Origin: Terrirubrum flagellatum
GTDB lineage: Bacteria > Pseudomonadota > Alphaproteobacteria > Rhizobiales > Beijerinckiaceae
DNA length: 64,000 nt
Reading direction: 5' to 3'
Assembly (NCBI RefSeq): GCF_022059845.1
Contig: NZ_CP091851.1
Location: 3,410,001 to 3,474,000 of the forward strand
In this document: positions 27,324 to 35,681 of the stretch, piece after piece
Position numbering within the stretch: position 1 is the stretch's first letter
Layout: every line of letters starts with the position of its first letter
Position numbers and translations under genes: made by a program
Notes under the pieces: model-generated
Told to the model about the DNA's origin: nothing
Database searches by the model: none
What the model saw: only the letters and a program-made list of their open reading frames with translations

Positions 27324-29134
27324 ACCCTCTCGTCGACGAACAGCGGAATCTTCTCGAACTTGCGCACATCGACGAGGCCGATGTCTGACAGACGAAGCTC
27401 GGGGATCACAACCAACGCCATCAGCGAATGCTGCATATAGGCGTTGTTGAGCGAGCATCCGCAGGCGCGCATCGCCTCGACCATCTTGTCCGCCTTCGCC
27501 GCAACGATCTCGGCGCGCTCGTCGGACATGAGTCCCGCGATCGGCAGTTCGACCAGCGCGAGCTCTTTGCCGTCGTTGATCACAACGACGCCACCCCCTA
27601 CTTCGGCCAGCCTGTTGGCGGCCAGCGCCATGTCGGCATGCGATGTGCCGACCACAATCATATGATGACTGTCATGGGCGACGGTGCTCGCCACTGCGCA
27701 GTCGATGTTGTAGCCGAAGCCCGAGATCAGCGCGTTCGAGACGCCGCCGAAGCCGCGGTGTCGCTCTACGACTGCGATCTGGCAGACATCCTGCTCGCGA
27801 TCCATCAACACGCGCCCCCCTTCACAAGCGAGTTCGCGTATTAGCGCGCGCGTCGGCGCCTGGTTCTCGATCACGCCGATGACGTTCGCTTTGACTTTCG
27901 ATGCGCGGGCGGGCGCATTGATGACGAAATCATCCGCCGTCAATTTGCGTCCAACATGCACTGTACGCCGCGACGCTTCGGGATAGGGATAAGGCGCGAT
28001 CTCCACTGTCAGCCGGCCGTTTTCGGCAAGCACAACGCCGCGCGCAATCACCATCTCGATCGGAAGAGCAACAAGATCGCTCGTCAGAATCAGATCGGCG
28101 CGGCGTCCCGGCGTGATCGACCCCAGTTCGCGCTCGAGGCCGAAATGCTGAGCCGTGTTCAGCGTCGCCATCTGGATCGCGGTGATCGGCTTCAGGCCCT
28201 GCGCGATTGCGTGACGCACGACGCGATTCATGTGCCCGTCATTCACGAGAGTGCCGGAATGACTATCATCCGTGCAGAGAATGAAGTTGCGCGGATCAAG
28301 TCCATGCTCGGTCACGGCCTTGATCTGCGACGCGACGTCGTACCAGGCGGAGCCTAGGCGAAGCATGGCGCGCATCCCTTGCCGAACACGCGCGATGCAG
28401 TCGGCGAGTCGCACGCCCTCGTGATCATCCGCCGGGCCGCCGGCGACATAAGCGTGGAAAGGCAGGCCGAGATCAGGCGAGGCGTAATGTCCGCCGACCG
28501 TCTTTCCTGCACTCTGCGTCGCCGCGATCTCGCCCAGCATCTTGGAATCGCCAGCGACGACGCCGGGAAAATTCATCATCTCGCCGAGGCCAATGATGTT
28601 CGGCCACGCCATGGCTTCGCGCACATCGTCAGGGCCGAGGCTTGCGCCGGCGTTTTCCAAACCGGGGGCGCTCGGCACGCAACTCGGCATCTGCACGAAC
28701 ATATTGATTGGCAGCCCGGCCGCCTCATCATGCATCAATCTGACGCCTTCGAGGCCCAGCACGTTCGCGATCTCATGGGGATCAACGAACATCGTTGTCG
28801 TGCCATGAGGAATCACCGCGCGCGCGAATTCCGTCGCCGTCACCATGCCGCTCTCGACATGCATGTGCCCGTCGCACAGCCCTGGCGCCATGTAGCGCCG
28901 ATCTGCGTCAATCACCTTGGTCTGGGGGCCGATCGCGTGCGCCGCAGACGGGCCGACAAACGCGAAGCGTCCTGCAGCGATGGCGACATCGATCCCGTCG
29001 ATGATTTCACCGGAATGAACATTCGCCCAACGGCCGTTCCTGATCACCATGTCGGCGGGGCTTCGGCCAGCGGCGACATCGACCAAACGGGCAGCAGACT
29101 CCTGCCAGGATGCGAGCGCGGAAGGCTTCGTCAC
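27320..29134 (-). CDS. ade: Adenine deaminase
   Basis: I start it at GTG 29134 (604 residues) because AAAGGAG lies 7 nt upstream; a longer TTG-started version (from 29173) would overlap the OsmC gene by 22 nt. The amidohydrolase fold shows the metal motif GLCDGHMHVESG (H90, H92), FVDPHEIANVLG (H120), and a late CTDDSHSGTL. These blocks match the Ade family, which deaminates adenine to hypoxanthine with a dinuclear metal centre. The C-terminal ade domain with HDSHHMIVVGTSHADM is present. The neighbouring nucleoside hydrolase supplies the base. Confidence 0.88.
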   Translation of the reverse strand: MTKPSALASWQESAARLVDVAAGRSPADMVIRNGRWANVHSGEIIDGIDVAIAAGRFAFVGPSAAHAIGPQTKVIDADRRYMAPGLCDGHMHVESGMVTATEFARAVIPHGTTTMFVDPHEIANVLGLEGVRLMHDEAAGLPINMFVQMPSCVPSAPGLENAGASLGPDDVREAMAWPNIIGLGEMMNFPGVVAGDSKMLGEIAATQSAGKTVGGHYASPDLGLPFHAYVAGGPADDHEGVRLADCIARVRQGMRAMLRLGSAWYDVASQIKAVTEHGLDPRNFILCTDDSHSGTLVNDGHMNRVVRHAIAQGLKPITAIQMATLNTAQHFGLERELGSITPGRRADLILTSDLVALPIEMVIARGVVLAENGRLTVEIAPYPYPEASRRTVHVGRKLTADDFVINAPARASKVKANVIGVIENQAPTRALIRELACEGGRVLMDREQDVCQIAVVERHRGFGGVSNALISGFGYNIDCAVASTVAHDSHHMIVVGTSHADMALAANRLAEVGGGVVVINDGKELALVELPIAGLMSDERAEIVAAKADKMVEAMRACGCSLNNAYMQHSLMALVVIPELRLSDIGLVDVRKFEKIPLFVDERV

Positions 29135-29151
29135 GATTCTGGCTCCTTTTT

Positions 29152-29637
29152 TCACCCGCGCCGCACGGACCAATCTTCAATAATAGGCGTTCCCGCCGCC
29201 CGAAGCGTCGCGTGAATCGGCGAAAACCGCGCGAGATCGTCCCGCCAAATTGTCACGCGCTCATCATCAGCATTCGTCGCCAGCGATATGCGCAATCTGA
29301 TCTCAATCCAGGGCCGCGCGACCTCCTCCCGCAACCAGACGCCACGCCGATCGAGGTCGGCTTCGGCGTCAACAACAAGATCGTCGATCGTAAAACCGTC
29401 GCGACGCGCAAGCCGCTTCAGGATGACGTTAGTGACGCCGATCAAAGCGGCGATCTGCAACTCTGTCGGCGCCGGCCCCTGATCCGTGCCGCGCCGCTCC
29501 GGCGGCTCGTCGATCACCACTTCATGAGAGCGAATCTTCACGTGGCTGCGCGCTTCGCCGGGACAATTCCCGGAGATGCGCAAGGTCACCGGCTTCAGCC
29601 ATTCCGGATCGACCTCAAGCACGCCACGTTCCGCCAT
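29152..29637 (-). CDS. OsmC-fold protein lacking the peroxidatic cysteines
   Basis: This 161-residue protein has the OsmC/Ohr layout: an N-terminal beta part, a central helix PAPTELQIAALIGVTNVIL and a C-terminal LRAAGTPIIEDW. In active OsmC/Ohr proteins the helix contains a Cys (ALGACT) and a second Cys precedes the C-terminal strand (CP). Here these are V (IGVTN) and S (FSPI), and the only Cys is near the N-terminus. It is therefore unlikely to be a thiol peroxidase. It precedes the adenine deaminase gene by 17 nt in the same direction and is probably co-transcribed. Function unknown. Confidence 0.7.
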   Translation of the reverse strand: MAERGVLEVDPEWLKPVTLRISGNCPGEARSHVKIRSHEVVIDEPPERRGTDQGPAPTELQIAALIGVTNVILKRLARRDGFTIDDLVVDAEADLDRRGVWLREEVARPWIEIRLRISLATNADDERVTIWRDDLARFSPIHATLRAAGTPIIEDWSVRRG

Positions 29638-29691
29638 TCGTAAACCTCTCCGCCTGACGCGATACTCGTCGGCGGAGGGAGCCGGCCGACG

Positions 29692-30846
29692 TCAGCGGCC
29701 AATGAAACGCTCGAGCCGCGCCATGGCCTCGTTCAGGGTCTCCTCCGTCTTCGCATAGCAAAGACGGATCATCTTCTCCGAACCCGCCCCGAAGGCGACG
29801 CCAGGCGCAAGCCCGACGCGCGCATCCGTCACCGCCGTCTTGCAAAAATCGATGGTGTCGGTGACGCCGTCAACCTCGAACATGGCGTAGAACGAGCCGT
29901 TGTTCGGGACGTTGCGGACGCGATTCATTCGCGCAAGCGAGGCGCCGACAATCTCGCGCCCTCGCCTGCAGCGTTCAACAAATTCGGAGACGAACGGCTC
30001 TCCGTCGCGGATTGCGGCGACGCCGCCATATTGCAGAAAGGCCTGCCCCCCTGATGTGTTGAACTGGATCAGCTTCTCGAAGGTTTCTGTGAGGCCTTCG
30101 GGGTAGATCAGCCAGCCCATGCGCCAGCCGGTCATCGCCCAGCTCTTGGAGAAGGAATTGACGACAAAAACAGCGTCTTGGGGCGTCGCAATGTCGAGGA
30201 ACGAGAACGCGACGGGCCGATCATAAACAATACGGTGATAGACCTCATCGGAAACAATCGCGATGCCGCGCTCGCGCGTAAAATCCAGAAGCTTCCGTGC
30301 TTCGTCCGGCGTGATCATCCAGCCTGTCGGATTGGCCGGGGAGGCGAGATAGATCAGCTTCACGCCTGGGACGCAGGCGGCGAACACCGCTTCGAGATCG
30401 AGCGACCATCCCATCGGCCCACTCGTCAGCGGCACTTCCGTCACCGCCGCGCCGGAAATCTGCATGGCGCGCATGATGTTGGGCCAGGATGGGGTGATGG
30501 CGATGGCCTTGTCGCCGGGATCAATCAGCGCCTGCGAAACCAGCTGCACGGCGTTCATGCCGGCGGATGTCACTGCAATACGATCATCCGAGATGCGCTT
30601 GCCATAGAGCCGCTCCAGATAACCTTGAATAGTGGCGCGAAGCTCCGGAATGCCTCGCCCGTGGGTATAAAAGGTGTGGCCTTCGGCGAGCGCCTTCTCC
30701 GCGGCCGCGCAGATGAAGCGGGGTGTCGGGACATCAGGTTCCCCGGCCCATAGGCCGATGACGCCGTCGACGGAGAATCCCATCCGCCACACGTCCAGAA
30801 TGGGCGAATCTTCCATCGCCTCGATCGAAGGGCGCACAAGCGTCAT
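29692..30846 (-). CDS. Class I/II pyridoxal-phosphate aminotransferase
   Basis: I chose ATG 30846 (384 residues); upstream codons in the open frame run into the promoter region and are not conserved-looking. The fold-type I signature is complete: GxGxPxL-like GRGIPELR at 64-71, N172 in SPANPTG, D200 and Y203 in SDEVYHR, the Schiff-base lysine K234 in SFSKSWAMTGWR, and a late carboxylate-binding Arg in IRLCYA. Members convert an amino acid and 2-oxoglutarate (or pyruvate) to a 2-oxo acid. It diverges from the GntR gene, whose palindromic operator lies in between, and its 2-oxo product would fit the IorA/IorB enzymes encoded in the facing cluster. Confidence 0.88.
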   Translation of the reverse strand: MTLVRPSIEAMEDSPILDVWRMGFSVDGVIGLWAGEPDVPTPRFICAAAEKALAEGHTFYTHGRGIPELRATIQGYLERLYGKRISDDRIAVTSAGMNAVQLVSQALIDPGDKAIAITPSWPNIMRAMQISGAAVTEVPLTSGPMGWSLDLEAVFAACVPGVKLIYLASPANPTGWMITPDEARKLLDFTRERGIAIVSDEVYHRIVYDRPVAFSFLDIATPQDAVFVVNSFSKSWAMTGWRMGWLIYPEGLTETFEKLIQFNTSGGQAFLQYGGVAAIRDGEPFVSEFVERCRRGREIVGASLARMNRVRNVPNNGSFYAMFEVDGVTDTIDFCKTAVTDARVGLAPGVAFGAGSEKMIRLCYAKTEETLNEAMARLERFIGR

Positions 30847-31006
30847 CGAACAGTCTCCACCATCTCCGCGCCAGAGCGCCTCGCCACGACCAAGGCCACG
30901 CGATCCGCCTTGAAAGCATCCGGCGCTCGTCGAACGCCCTTGCCTCGGCAACCACGATTCTCTTTGCTCGACCAGAACGCTCGTCCGCCATTGACGAGCC
31001 AACTAA

Positions 31007-31018
31007 ACCGTATACGGT
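31007..31018. promoter_or_regulatory. Perfect 12-bp palindrome overlapping a promoter, candidate GntR operator
   Basis: ACCGTATACGGT is a perfect palindrome 31 nt before the GntR start. A -35-like TTGACG at 30991-30996 is 16 nt from TACGGT (31013-31018), so the palindrome covers the candidate -10 region. FadR/FCD-type GntR proteins bind short palindromes of this size, and autoregulation plus control of the divergent aminotransferase gene is likely. Confidence 0.55.
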
Positions 31019-31049
31019 ATCCAAAATCGAGGCAAGCGAACGGAGCCCC

Positions 31050-31793
31050 ATGCCGAAGGCCACGCAAAAGCGCGCCGCCTCTCCCTTGCGTCTCCTCAAG
31101 CAGGACAGCCTGAGCGAGCGGATTTATCTGGATCTCCGGGCGCGGCTGCAGCGTTGCGAGATCGGGACCGAGGATCGCCTCGTCGATCTCGAGATCGCCG
31201 ATGTTTATGGCACCTCCCGCATGCCAGCCAGAGAGGCGCTGATCCGCCTGGCGAATGAAGGCTATCTCGTTGGCACGACGCGCGGCTTCGTGACGCCCAA
31301 GCTGACCCTCGACGATATCAGGGACATTTTCGAAGTCCGCAAACTGCTGGAGCCGCAGGCGGCCGCAAATGCGGCGCGCGATCTCGACGATCGCGGTCGC
31401 GAGAGGCTGACACGGGCGATCGAACAAGCACGTGCAGCGGCCCACAATGACGATGTCGATGGACTCATTCTCGCCAATATCGATTTTCGCTCATGCTGGC
31501 TGGGCGCGCTCAAGAATTCGCGCCTTGCCAACACGCTCGCCCGCTTCGCCGATCATGTTCAGACCGTCCGGCTCGGGACCCTGCGCGATCACGATACGCG
31601 CGGCATCGTCTCGTCCGGGCTCGAAGAGCTCTATGACGCGTTGAGCCGCAAGGATTCGACCGCCGCCGCAGACCGGATGATGGCGTTCATCATGGCGGCC
31701 GAGCGCGCCTTCTACTCCATGAGGAAGGCCGAAATCGAGCGTGAGCAGGTCGGCTCTGCTTCCGGCCGCCCGGCCGCAAAGAAATCCGCGTGA
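31050..31793 (+). CDS. GntR-family regulator with FCD domain
   Basis: The 247-residue protein starts at ATG 31050 after GGAG. The N-terminal winged helix (residues about 20-88) contains TSRMPAREALIRLANEGYL, a GntR recognition helix. Residues about 95-225 are an FCD effector domain, with a helical FEVRKLLEPQAAANAA start. Such regulators respond to organic acids. The gene heads the rightward cluster and overlaps the following monooxygenase start in a GTGA. A palindromic operator lies directly upstream. Confidence 0.88.
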   Translation: MPKATQKRAASPLRLLKQDSLSERIYLDLRARLQRCEIGTEDRLVDLEIADVYGTSRMPAREALIRLANEGYLVGTTRGFVTPKLTLDDIRDIFEVRKLLEPQAAANAARDLDDRGRERLTRAIEQARAAAHNDDVDGLILANIDFRSCWLGALKNSRLANTLARFADHVQTVRLGTLRDHDTRGIVSSGLEELYDALSRKDSTAAADRMMAFIMAAERAFYSMRKAEIEREQVGSASGRPAAKKSA

Positions 31794-32899
31794 GCGCCGC
31801 CATGATCGTCAAGCCGCATCCGCTGAAAGGCCCCAACCGCTTCAAGCTCGGCGTGTTCTCTGCCAACGCGGACGGTGGGCTTGCGATCACCGACGTTCCC
31901 GATCGCTGGCGGGCGGGCTGGGACGACAATCTCAACGCCGCCGGCATCGCCGATCGCGCCGGTCTCGAATTCTTTCTCCCCATCGCCCGTTGGCGCGGCT
32001 TCGGCGGCAAGAACCGCGTGCGCGAATGGTCCTTTGAAACCTTCACATGGGCGGCCGGCCTCGCGAGCGCGACCGAGCGCATTGGTCTGTTCATGACGGT
32101 GCATGTGCCGATCGTGCATCCGCTCTATGCGGCGAAAGCTCTCGCGACAGTCGATCACATCAGCAAGGGGCGAGCCGGGCTGAACATCGTCTGCGGCTGG
32201 AATCCGCAGGAATTCGCCATGTTCGGCGTCTCCCTTGGCGAAAAGGGCTACGATCAGGCGACCGAATGGATCTCGCTGATCGAGCGCGCCTACGCCTCGA
32301 ACCAGCCCTTCGATTTCGCGGGCGAATACTACGATCTGAAAGGCGTCGTCAGCAGGCCGGCCAGCGTGCAGGTTCCGCGCCCGGTGACCATGAACGCGGC
32401 CTTTGGCGGGCCTGGCCGTGACTTTGCTGCGAAGAATTGCGACTATCTCTTCTCGACTTTCGCCGAACTGGAAGACGGGCGCCGCCACGTCGCCGATATC
32501 AGGCAGCGCGCCACAGGCTTTGGACGCGAGGTTGGGATTTACACGGTCTGTCACGTCGTCTGTCGCGAGACGCAGAAGGAAGCGGAGGATTATTACGAGC
32601 GCTATGCCGTCACCGAAGCTGATCACGCAGCTGTCGATGCGCATATGGCAGGCAAAAAAGAATTTTCGCGCTCGCACGATCCGGCGTCCTACGATCTCTA
32701 TCGCAAGCGGTTCGCCGGCGGCGCCGGCTCCTATCCACTGGTCGGAACGCCTGACAAGATCGTCGACGACATGCTAAAGATCGCCAATGAAGGCTATGCG
32801 GGCGCGGCGCTTTCGTTCGTCAACTACTCCTACGAATTGCCTTATTTCTGCGACCGCGTGCTGCCGCTGATGAAGCAGGCGGGCCTGCGGACCAATTGA
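31790..32899 (+). CDS. LLM-class flavin-dependent monooxygenase, RutA-like
   Basis: The frame opens at GTG 31790, coupled to the GntR stop (GTGA); an ATG at 31802 is possible but has no ribosome site. The 369-residue protein has the luciferase-like TIM barrel, with a KLGVFS-type first strand, ARWRGFGGK near residues 66-74, DHISKGRAGLNIVCGW and QVPRPVTMNAAFGG. The RGFGGK and GRxGxNxVxGW blocks resemble RutA, which opens uracil with reduced FMN and O2. Its reduced flavin should come from the reductase encoded 7 nt downstream. No other rut gene is present, so the substrate is probably another heterocycle or a sulfur/nitrogen compound. Confidence 0.82.
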   Translation: MSAAMIVKPHPLKGPNRFKLGVFSANADGGLAITDVPDRWRAGWDDNLNAAGIADRAGLEFFLPIARWRGFGGKNRVREWSFETFTWAAGLASATERIGLFMTVHVPIVHPLYAAKALATVDHISKGRAGLNIVCGWNPQEFAMFGVSLGEKGYDQATEWISLIERAYASNQPFDFAGEYYDLKGVVSRPASVQVPRPVTMNAAFGGPGRDFAAKNCDYLFSTFAELEDGRRHVADIRQRATGFGREVGIYTVCHVVCRETQKEAEDYYERYAVTEADHAAVDAHMAGKKEFSRSHDPASYDLYRKRFAGGAGSYPLVGTPDKIVDDMLKIANEGYAGAALSFVNYSYELPYFCDRVLPLMKQAGLRTN

Positions 32900-32906
32900 G
32901 ACCAAC

Positions 32907-33431
32907 ATGCTGACGAAGCCCCCACGACTGGCCGGAGCAGCCTCCTTCAAGCAGGGGATGCGCGCGCTGGTCGGGGCCGTCACGGTCGTCGCAGTGCAGG
33001 ATGTCGACGGCGCCGCCGCAGGACTGACTGCGACAGCCGTATGTTCGCTCAGCGCCGATCCGCCATCCTTGCTCGTCTGCGTCAATCGCTCGGCGACGAT
33101 CGCTCCAGGTCTAAAAAAGGGCGACGAATTCAGCGTGAACGTTCTCGCCGAAGATCAGGTCGACGTCGCGCAGGCATTCGGGGGACAGAAGGCGGTCCGC
33201 GGCGCCGGCCGGTTCGCCTACGGCTCGTGGGTTCGCAGCGCCCATGACGTTCCCCTGCTCGTCGATGCGCGCGCCAATTTCGAATGCGTGGTCGAGGCTG
33301 TCATGGACTATGCGACGCACCACGTCGTGATCGGCCACGTCTCCGACGTTCATCTCCGCCATCCGGCGGTTGGCGCGTTGCTCTATGGCGACGGGCGCTA
33401 TCTCAAGACAGACGAAACCGAGCTGCGTTGA
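32907..33431 (+). CDS. NAD(P)H:flavin reductase (HpaC/RutF type)
   Basis: The 174-residue protein has the FMN-binding split-barrel signature LTATAVCSLSADPPSLLVCV followed by NRSA, KKGDEFSVNVLAEDQ and the C-terminal HPAVGALLYGDGRY. It reduces free FMN or FAD for a partner monooxygenase. The partner is almost certainly the LLM enzyme, 7 nt upstream. Its stop codon abuts the ATG of the aldolase gene (TGAATG), so the three genes are translated together. Length and motifs fit HpaC, RutF and NtaB-like reductases. Confidence 0.88.
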   Translation: MLTKPPRLAGAASFKQGMRALVGAVTVVAVQDVDGAAAGLTATAVCSLSADPPSLLVCVNRSATIAPGLKKGDEFSVNVLAEDQVDVAQAFGGQKAVRGAGRFAYGSWVRSAHDVPLLVDARANFECVVEAVMDYATHHVVIGHVSDVHLRHPAVGALLYGDGRYLKTDETELR

Positions 33432-34265
33432 ATGTTTGATCCGCGTCGTCCCACCCTTCGATATCGTGTCGACAAGGGAGAGTGCCTGGGAGTGATCTGG
33501 CTGTCGCTCGGCAGCGTCGCACTATGTGAAATCGCGGCGCGCAGCCGACCCGATGCGATTGTGATCGATATGCAGCATGGGCTCTGGGATCGCTCCAGCC
33601 TCGAGGCGGCGATCGGCGTCACGCCGGCGGATATTCCCGTACTCGTGCGCGTGGCGGAGAACAGCCCGATCGCGATCGGGCAGGCGCTGGACGCCGGCGC
33701 CGAAGGCGTGATCGTGCCCCTGATCGAGACCGCCAAACAGGCGCGCGCCGCCGTCGCCGCGGCCCATTATCCGCCGCGCGGCAATCGCTCCGGCGGAGGG
33801 GTGCGGCCTCTCATGGATTTCGTGGACTATGTTGAAGCCGCCAACCGCTCGATCGTCGTCTGCCTGATGATTGAAACCGCAAAAGGTCGAAAAAACGCGC
33901 AGAAGATCGCTGCGACCGAAGGCGCGGACATGGTGTTCATTGGCACCGGCGATCTTGCGCTCTCGATCGGCAGTTTCCCGAATTTCGACGCGCGGCACGA
34001 TGCTGCCTGCGCCGCCATTCACGCCGCCTGCCGCGCGGAGTGGACGCCTTGCGGCGTCTTCACCAACGCCGTCGATGGCGCCCGCGCAAAGCGCGAGCAA
34101 GGCTATCGCATGGTAGTGACTGCGAATGACGGCGACATCGTCGCCAAGGGGCTTAATCAGGCGACGGCGTTGTTCAACCGCAAGGACAACGCCGTGTCGC
34201 TTCCCGCAAACGGATCCGATCACACTCACAACCGGCCGAGCGTCAGCGCGGAGGCTTCTCCGTGA
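33432..34265 (+). CDS. HpcH/HpaI-family aldolase
   Basis: The 277-residue protein belongs to the class II pyruvate-dependent aldolases. Catalytic H49 lies in IDMQHGLWD, the Arg in VLVRV, metal ligand Glu in LMIETAKGRKN and Asp in FIGTGDLALSIG. These enzymes cleave 4-hydroxy-2-oxoacids into pyruvate and an aldehyde, or work in reverse. In this cluster it would cut a ring-opened or chain-hydroxylated intermediate. About 25 C-terminal residues after the fold are low-complexity polar and probably disordered. It is joined directly to the reductase gene (TGAATG) and overlaps the next gene by a GTGA. Confidence 0.86.
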   Translation: MFDPRRPTLRYRVDKGECLGVIWLSLGSVALCEIAARSRPDAIVIDMQHGLWDRSSLEAAIGVTPADIPVLVRVAENSPIAIGQALDAGAEGVIVPLIETAKQARAAVAAAHYPPRGNRSGGGVRPLMDFVDYVEAANRSIVVCLMIETAKGRKNAQKIAATEGADMVFIGTGDLALSIGSFPNFDARHDAACAAIHAACRAEWTPCGVFTNAVDGARAKREQGYRMVVTANDGDIVAKGLNQATALFNRKDNAVSLPANGSDHTHNRPSVSAEASP

Positions 34266-35644
34266 GCGTCGCCGTCGAAAAGCTGCTCGCGACGCTCGGC
34301 CCCGATATCGTTAAGGTCGGGGCCGAGGTTCCGGACCGGAACACCCATGATGAGGCTGGTCTTCCGCCCGCTCGTCCTTTGGCGCTTGTTCTGCCGAGAA
34401 ATGTCGAGCAGGTCTCTGCCGCGCTGTCGATCTGCCATGCGGAGCGCCAGCCCGTCGTGACGCAGGGCGGGCTGACCGGACTGGCTGGCGGCGCACATCC
34501 GGGCGCGTCCGAAATCGCGTTGTCGCTGGAGCGCATGACGGGCGTTGAGGAGGTCGATCCCTCAAGCGGCACCCTGACAGCGCTCGCAGGCACGCCGCTG
34601 CAAATCGTGCAACAGGCGGCTGACGATGCAGGTTTCATGTGCGGGATCGATCTTGGCGCCCGCGGCTCCTGCACGATCGGCGGCAATATCGCGACGAACG
34701 CCGGCGGCAATCAGGTTCTGCGCTACGGCATGGCGCGAAAGAATGTGCTTGGCCTCGAAGTCGTTCAAGCGGACGGCGCCATTGTCCGCTCGCTCAACAA
34801 GATGATGAAGAACAATGCGGGGTATGACTGGACGCAGCTCTTCATCGGCTCCGAAGGCACGCTTGGCGTGGTGACGCGCGTCGTGCTTGGACTTCATCCC
34901 AAACCCCAGGGCGTGAAGACTGCTCTTGTGGCGGTTTCCGGTCACGCCGCCGCGCTCAAGGTCTTGCGGTTCATTCAAGCGAAAGCCGCCGGCGGCCTGC
35001 TGGTCTTTGAAGGAATGTGGCGGGAGATGTACGAGATCGCGACGACGATCGTCGGCGTCGCCGCGCCTCTCGAACGCGGGCACGATCTCTACCTCCTCAT
35101 CGAGATCGCAGGTGGCGCAGATCTTGCTGACGGTAGCGACGTGATGGAATCGGTTCTCGGCGAGCTTTACGAACAGAACCTGATCAAGGATGCCGTCGTC
35201 GCGAAATCAGGCTCCGAAAGCGACAAATTGTGGGCCCTGCGCGAAAGCGTCTACGAATATGGCCGGCTTCTCCCGAAGCAGATCGGCTTTGATGTTTCCA
35301 TTCCGCTCGATCGAATGGCGGAGTCCGTCGAGCGCTTCCGGAAGCAGATTCTCGCAGCGGCGCCCGATTGCTACTTCGTCGTCTTCGGGCATATCGCCGA
35401 CAGCAATCTTCACCTGCTCGTGATGCCAAAAGAGTACTCGGCGGAGATCGAAAAATCGGTCAACAACGTCGTCTATGGCGTCACCGCCGATCTCGGCGGC
35501 TCAATCTCCGCAGAGCATGGAATCGGTAGGCTCAAACGGCCCTATCTCTCGCGATCACGAACCGAGCCCGAGCTCGCGCTGATGCGAACGATCAAGGCGG
35601 CGCTTGATCCCGCAGGCATTCTTAATCCAGGTCGAGTCATCTGA
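34262..35644 (+). CDS. FAD-linked D-2-hydroxyacid dehydrogenase (GlcD/D2HGDH type)
   Basis: The 460-residue protein starts at GTG 34262, overlapping the aldolase stop. The FAD (PCMH) domain has VTQGGLTGLAGGA and the long glycine/alanine block GGNIATNAGGNQVLRYGM; the C-terminal FAD-linked domain has the metal-site phrases GHIADSNLHLLV and SAEHGIGRLKR. This set is typical of D-2-hydroxyglutarate or D-lactate dehydrogenases that pass electrons to a quinone or ETF. It could oxidise a 2-hydroxyacid formed after the aldolase step. Substrate specificity residues cannot be judged by eye. Confidence 0.85.
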   Translation: MSVAVEKLLATLGPDIVKVGAEVPDRNTHDEAGLPPARPLALVLPRNVEQVSAALSICHAERQPVVTQGGLTGLAGGAHPGASEIALSLERMTGVEEVDPSSGTLTALAGTPLQIVQQAADDAGFMCGIDLGARGSCTIGGNIATNAGGNQVLRYGMARKNVLGLEVVQADGAIVRSLNKMMKNNAGYDWTQLFIGSEGTLGVVTRVVLGLHPKPQGVKTALVAVSGHAAALKVLRFIQAKAAGGLLVFEGMWREMYEIATTIVGVAAPLERGHDLYLLIEIAGGADLADGSDVMESVLGELYEQNLIKDAVVAKSGSESDKLWALRESVYEYGRLLPKQIGFDVSIPLDRMAESVERFRKQILAAAPDCYFVVFGHIADSNLHLLVMPKEYSAEIEKSVNNVVYGVTADLGGSISAEHGIGRLKRPYLSRSRTEPELALMRTIKAALDPAGILNPGRVI

Positions 35645-35681
35645 ACGAATAAGGCCAGCGACGGCAACGGAGGGAGTTTTC

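Noticed and set aside
29135-29173. TTG-started extension of adenine deaminase
   Set aside because: GTG 29134 has a strong AAAGGAG site, and the extension would overlap the OsmC-fold gene.
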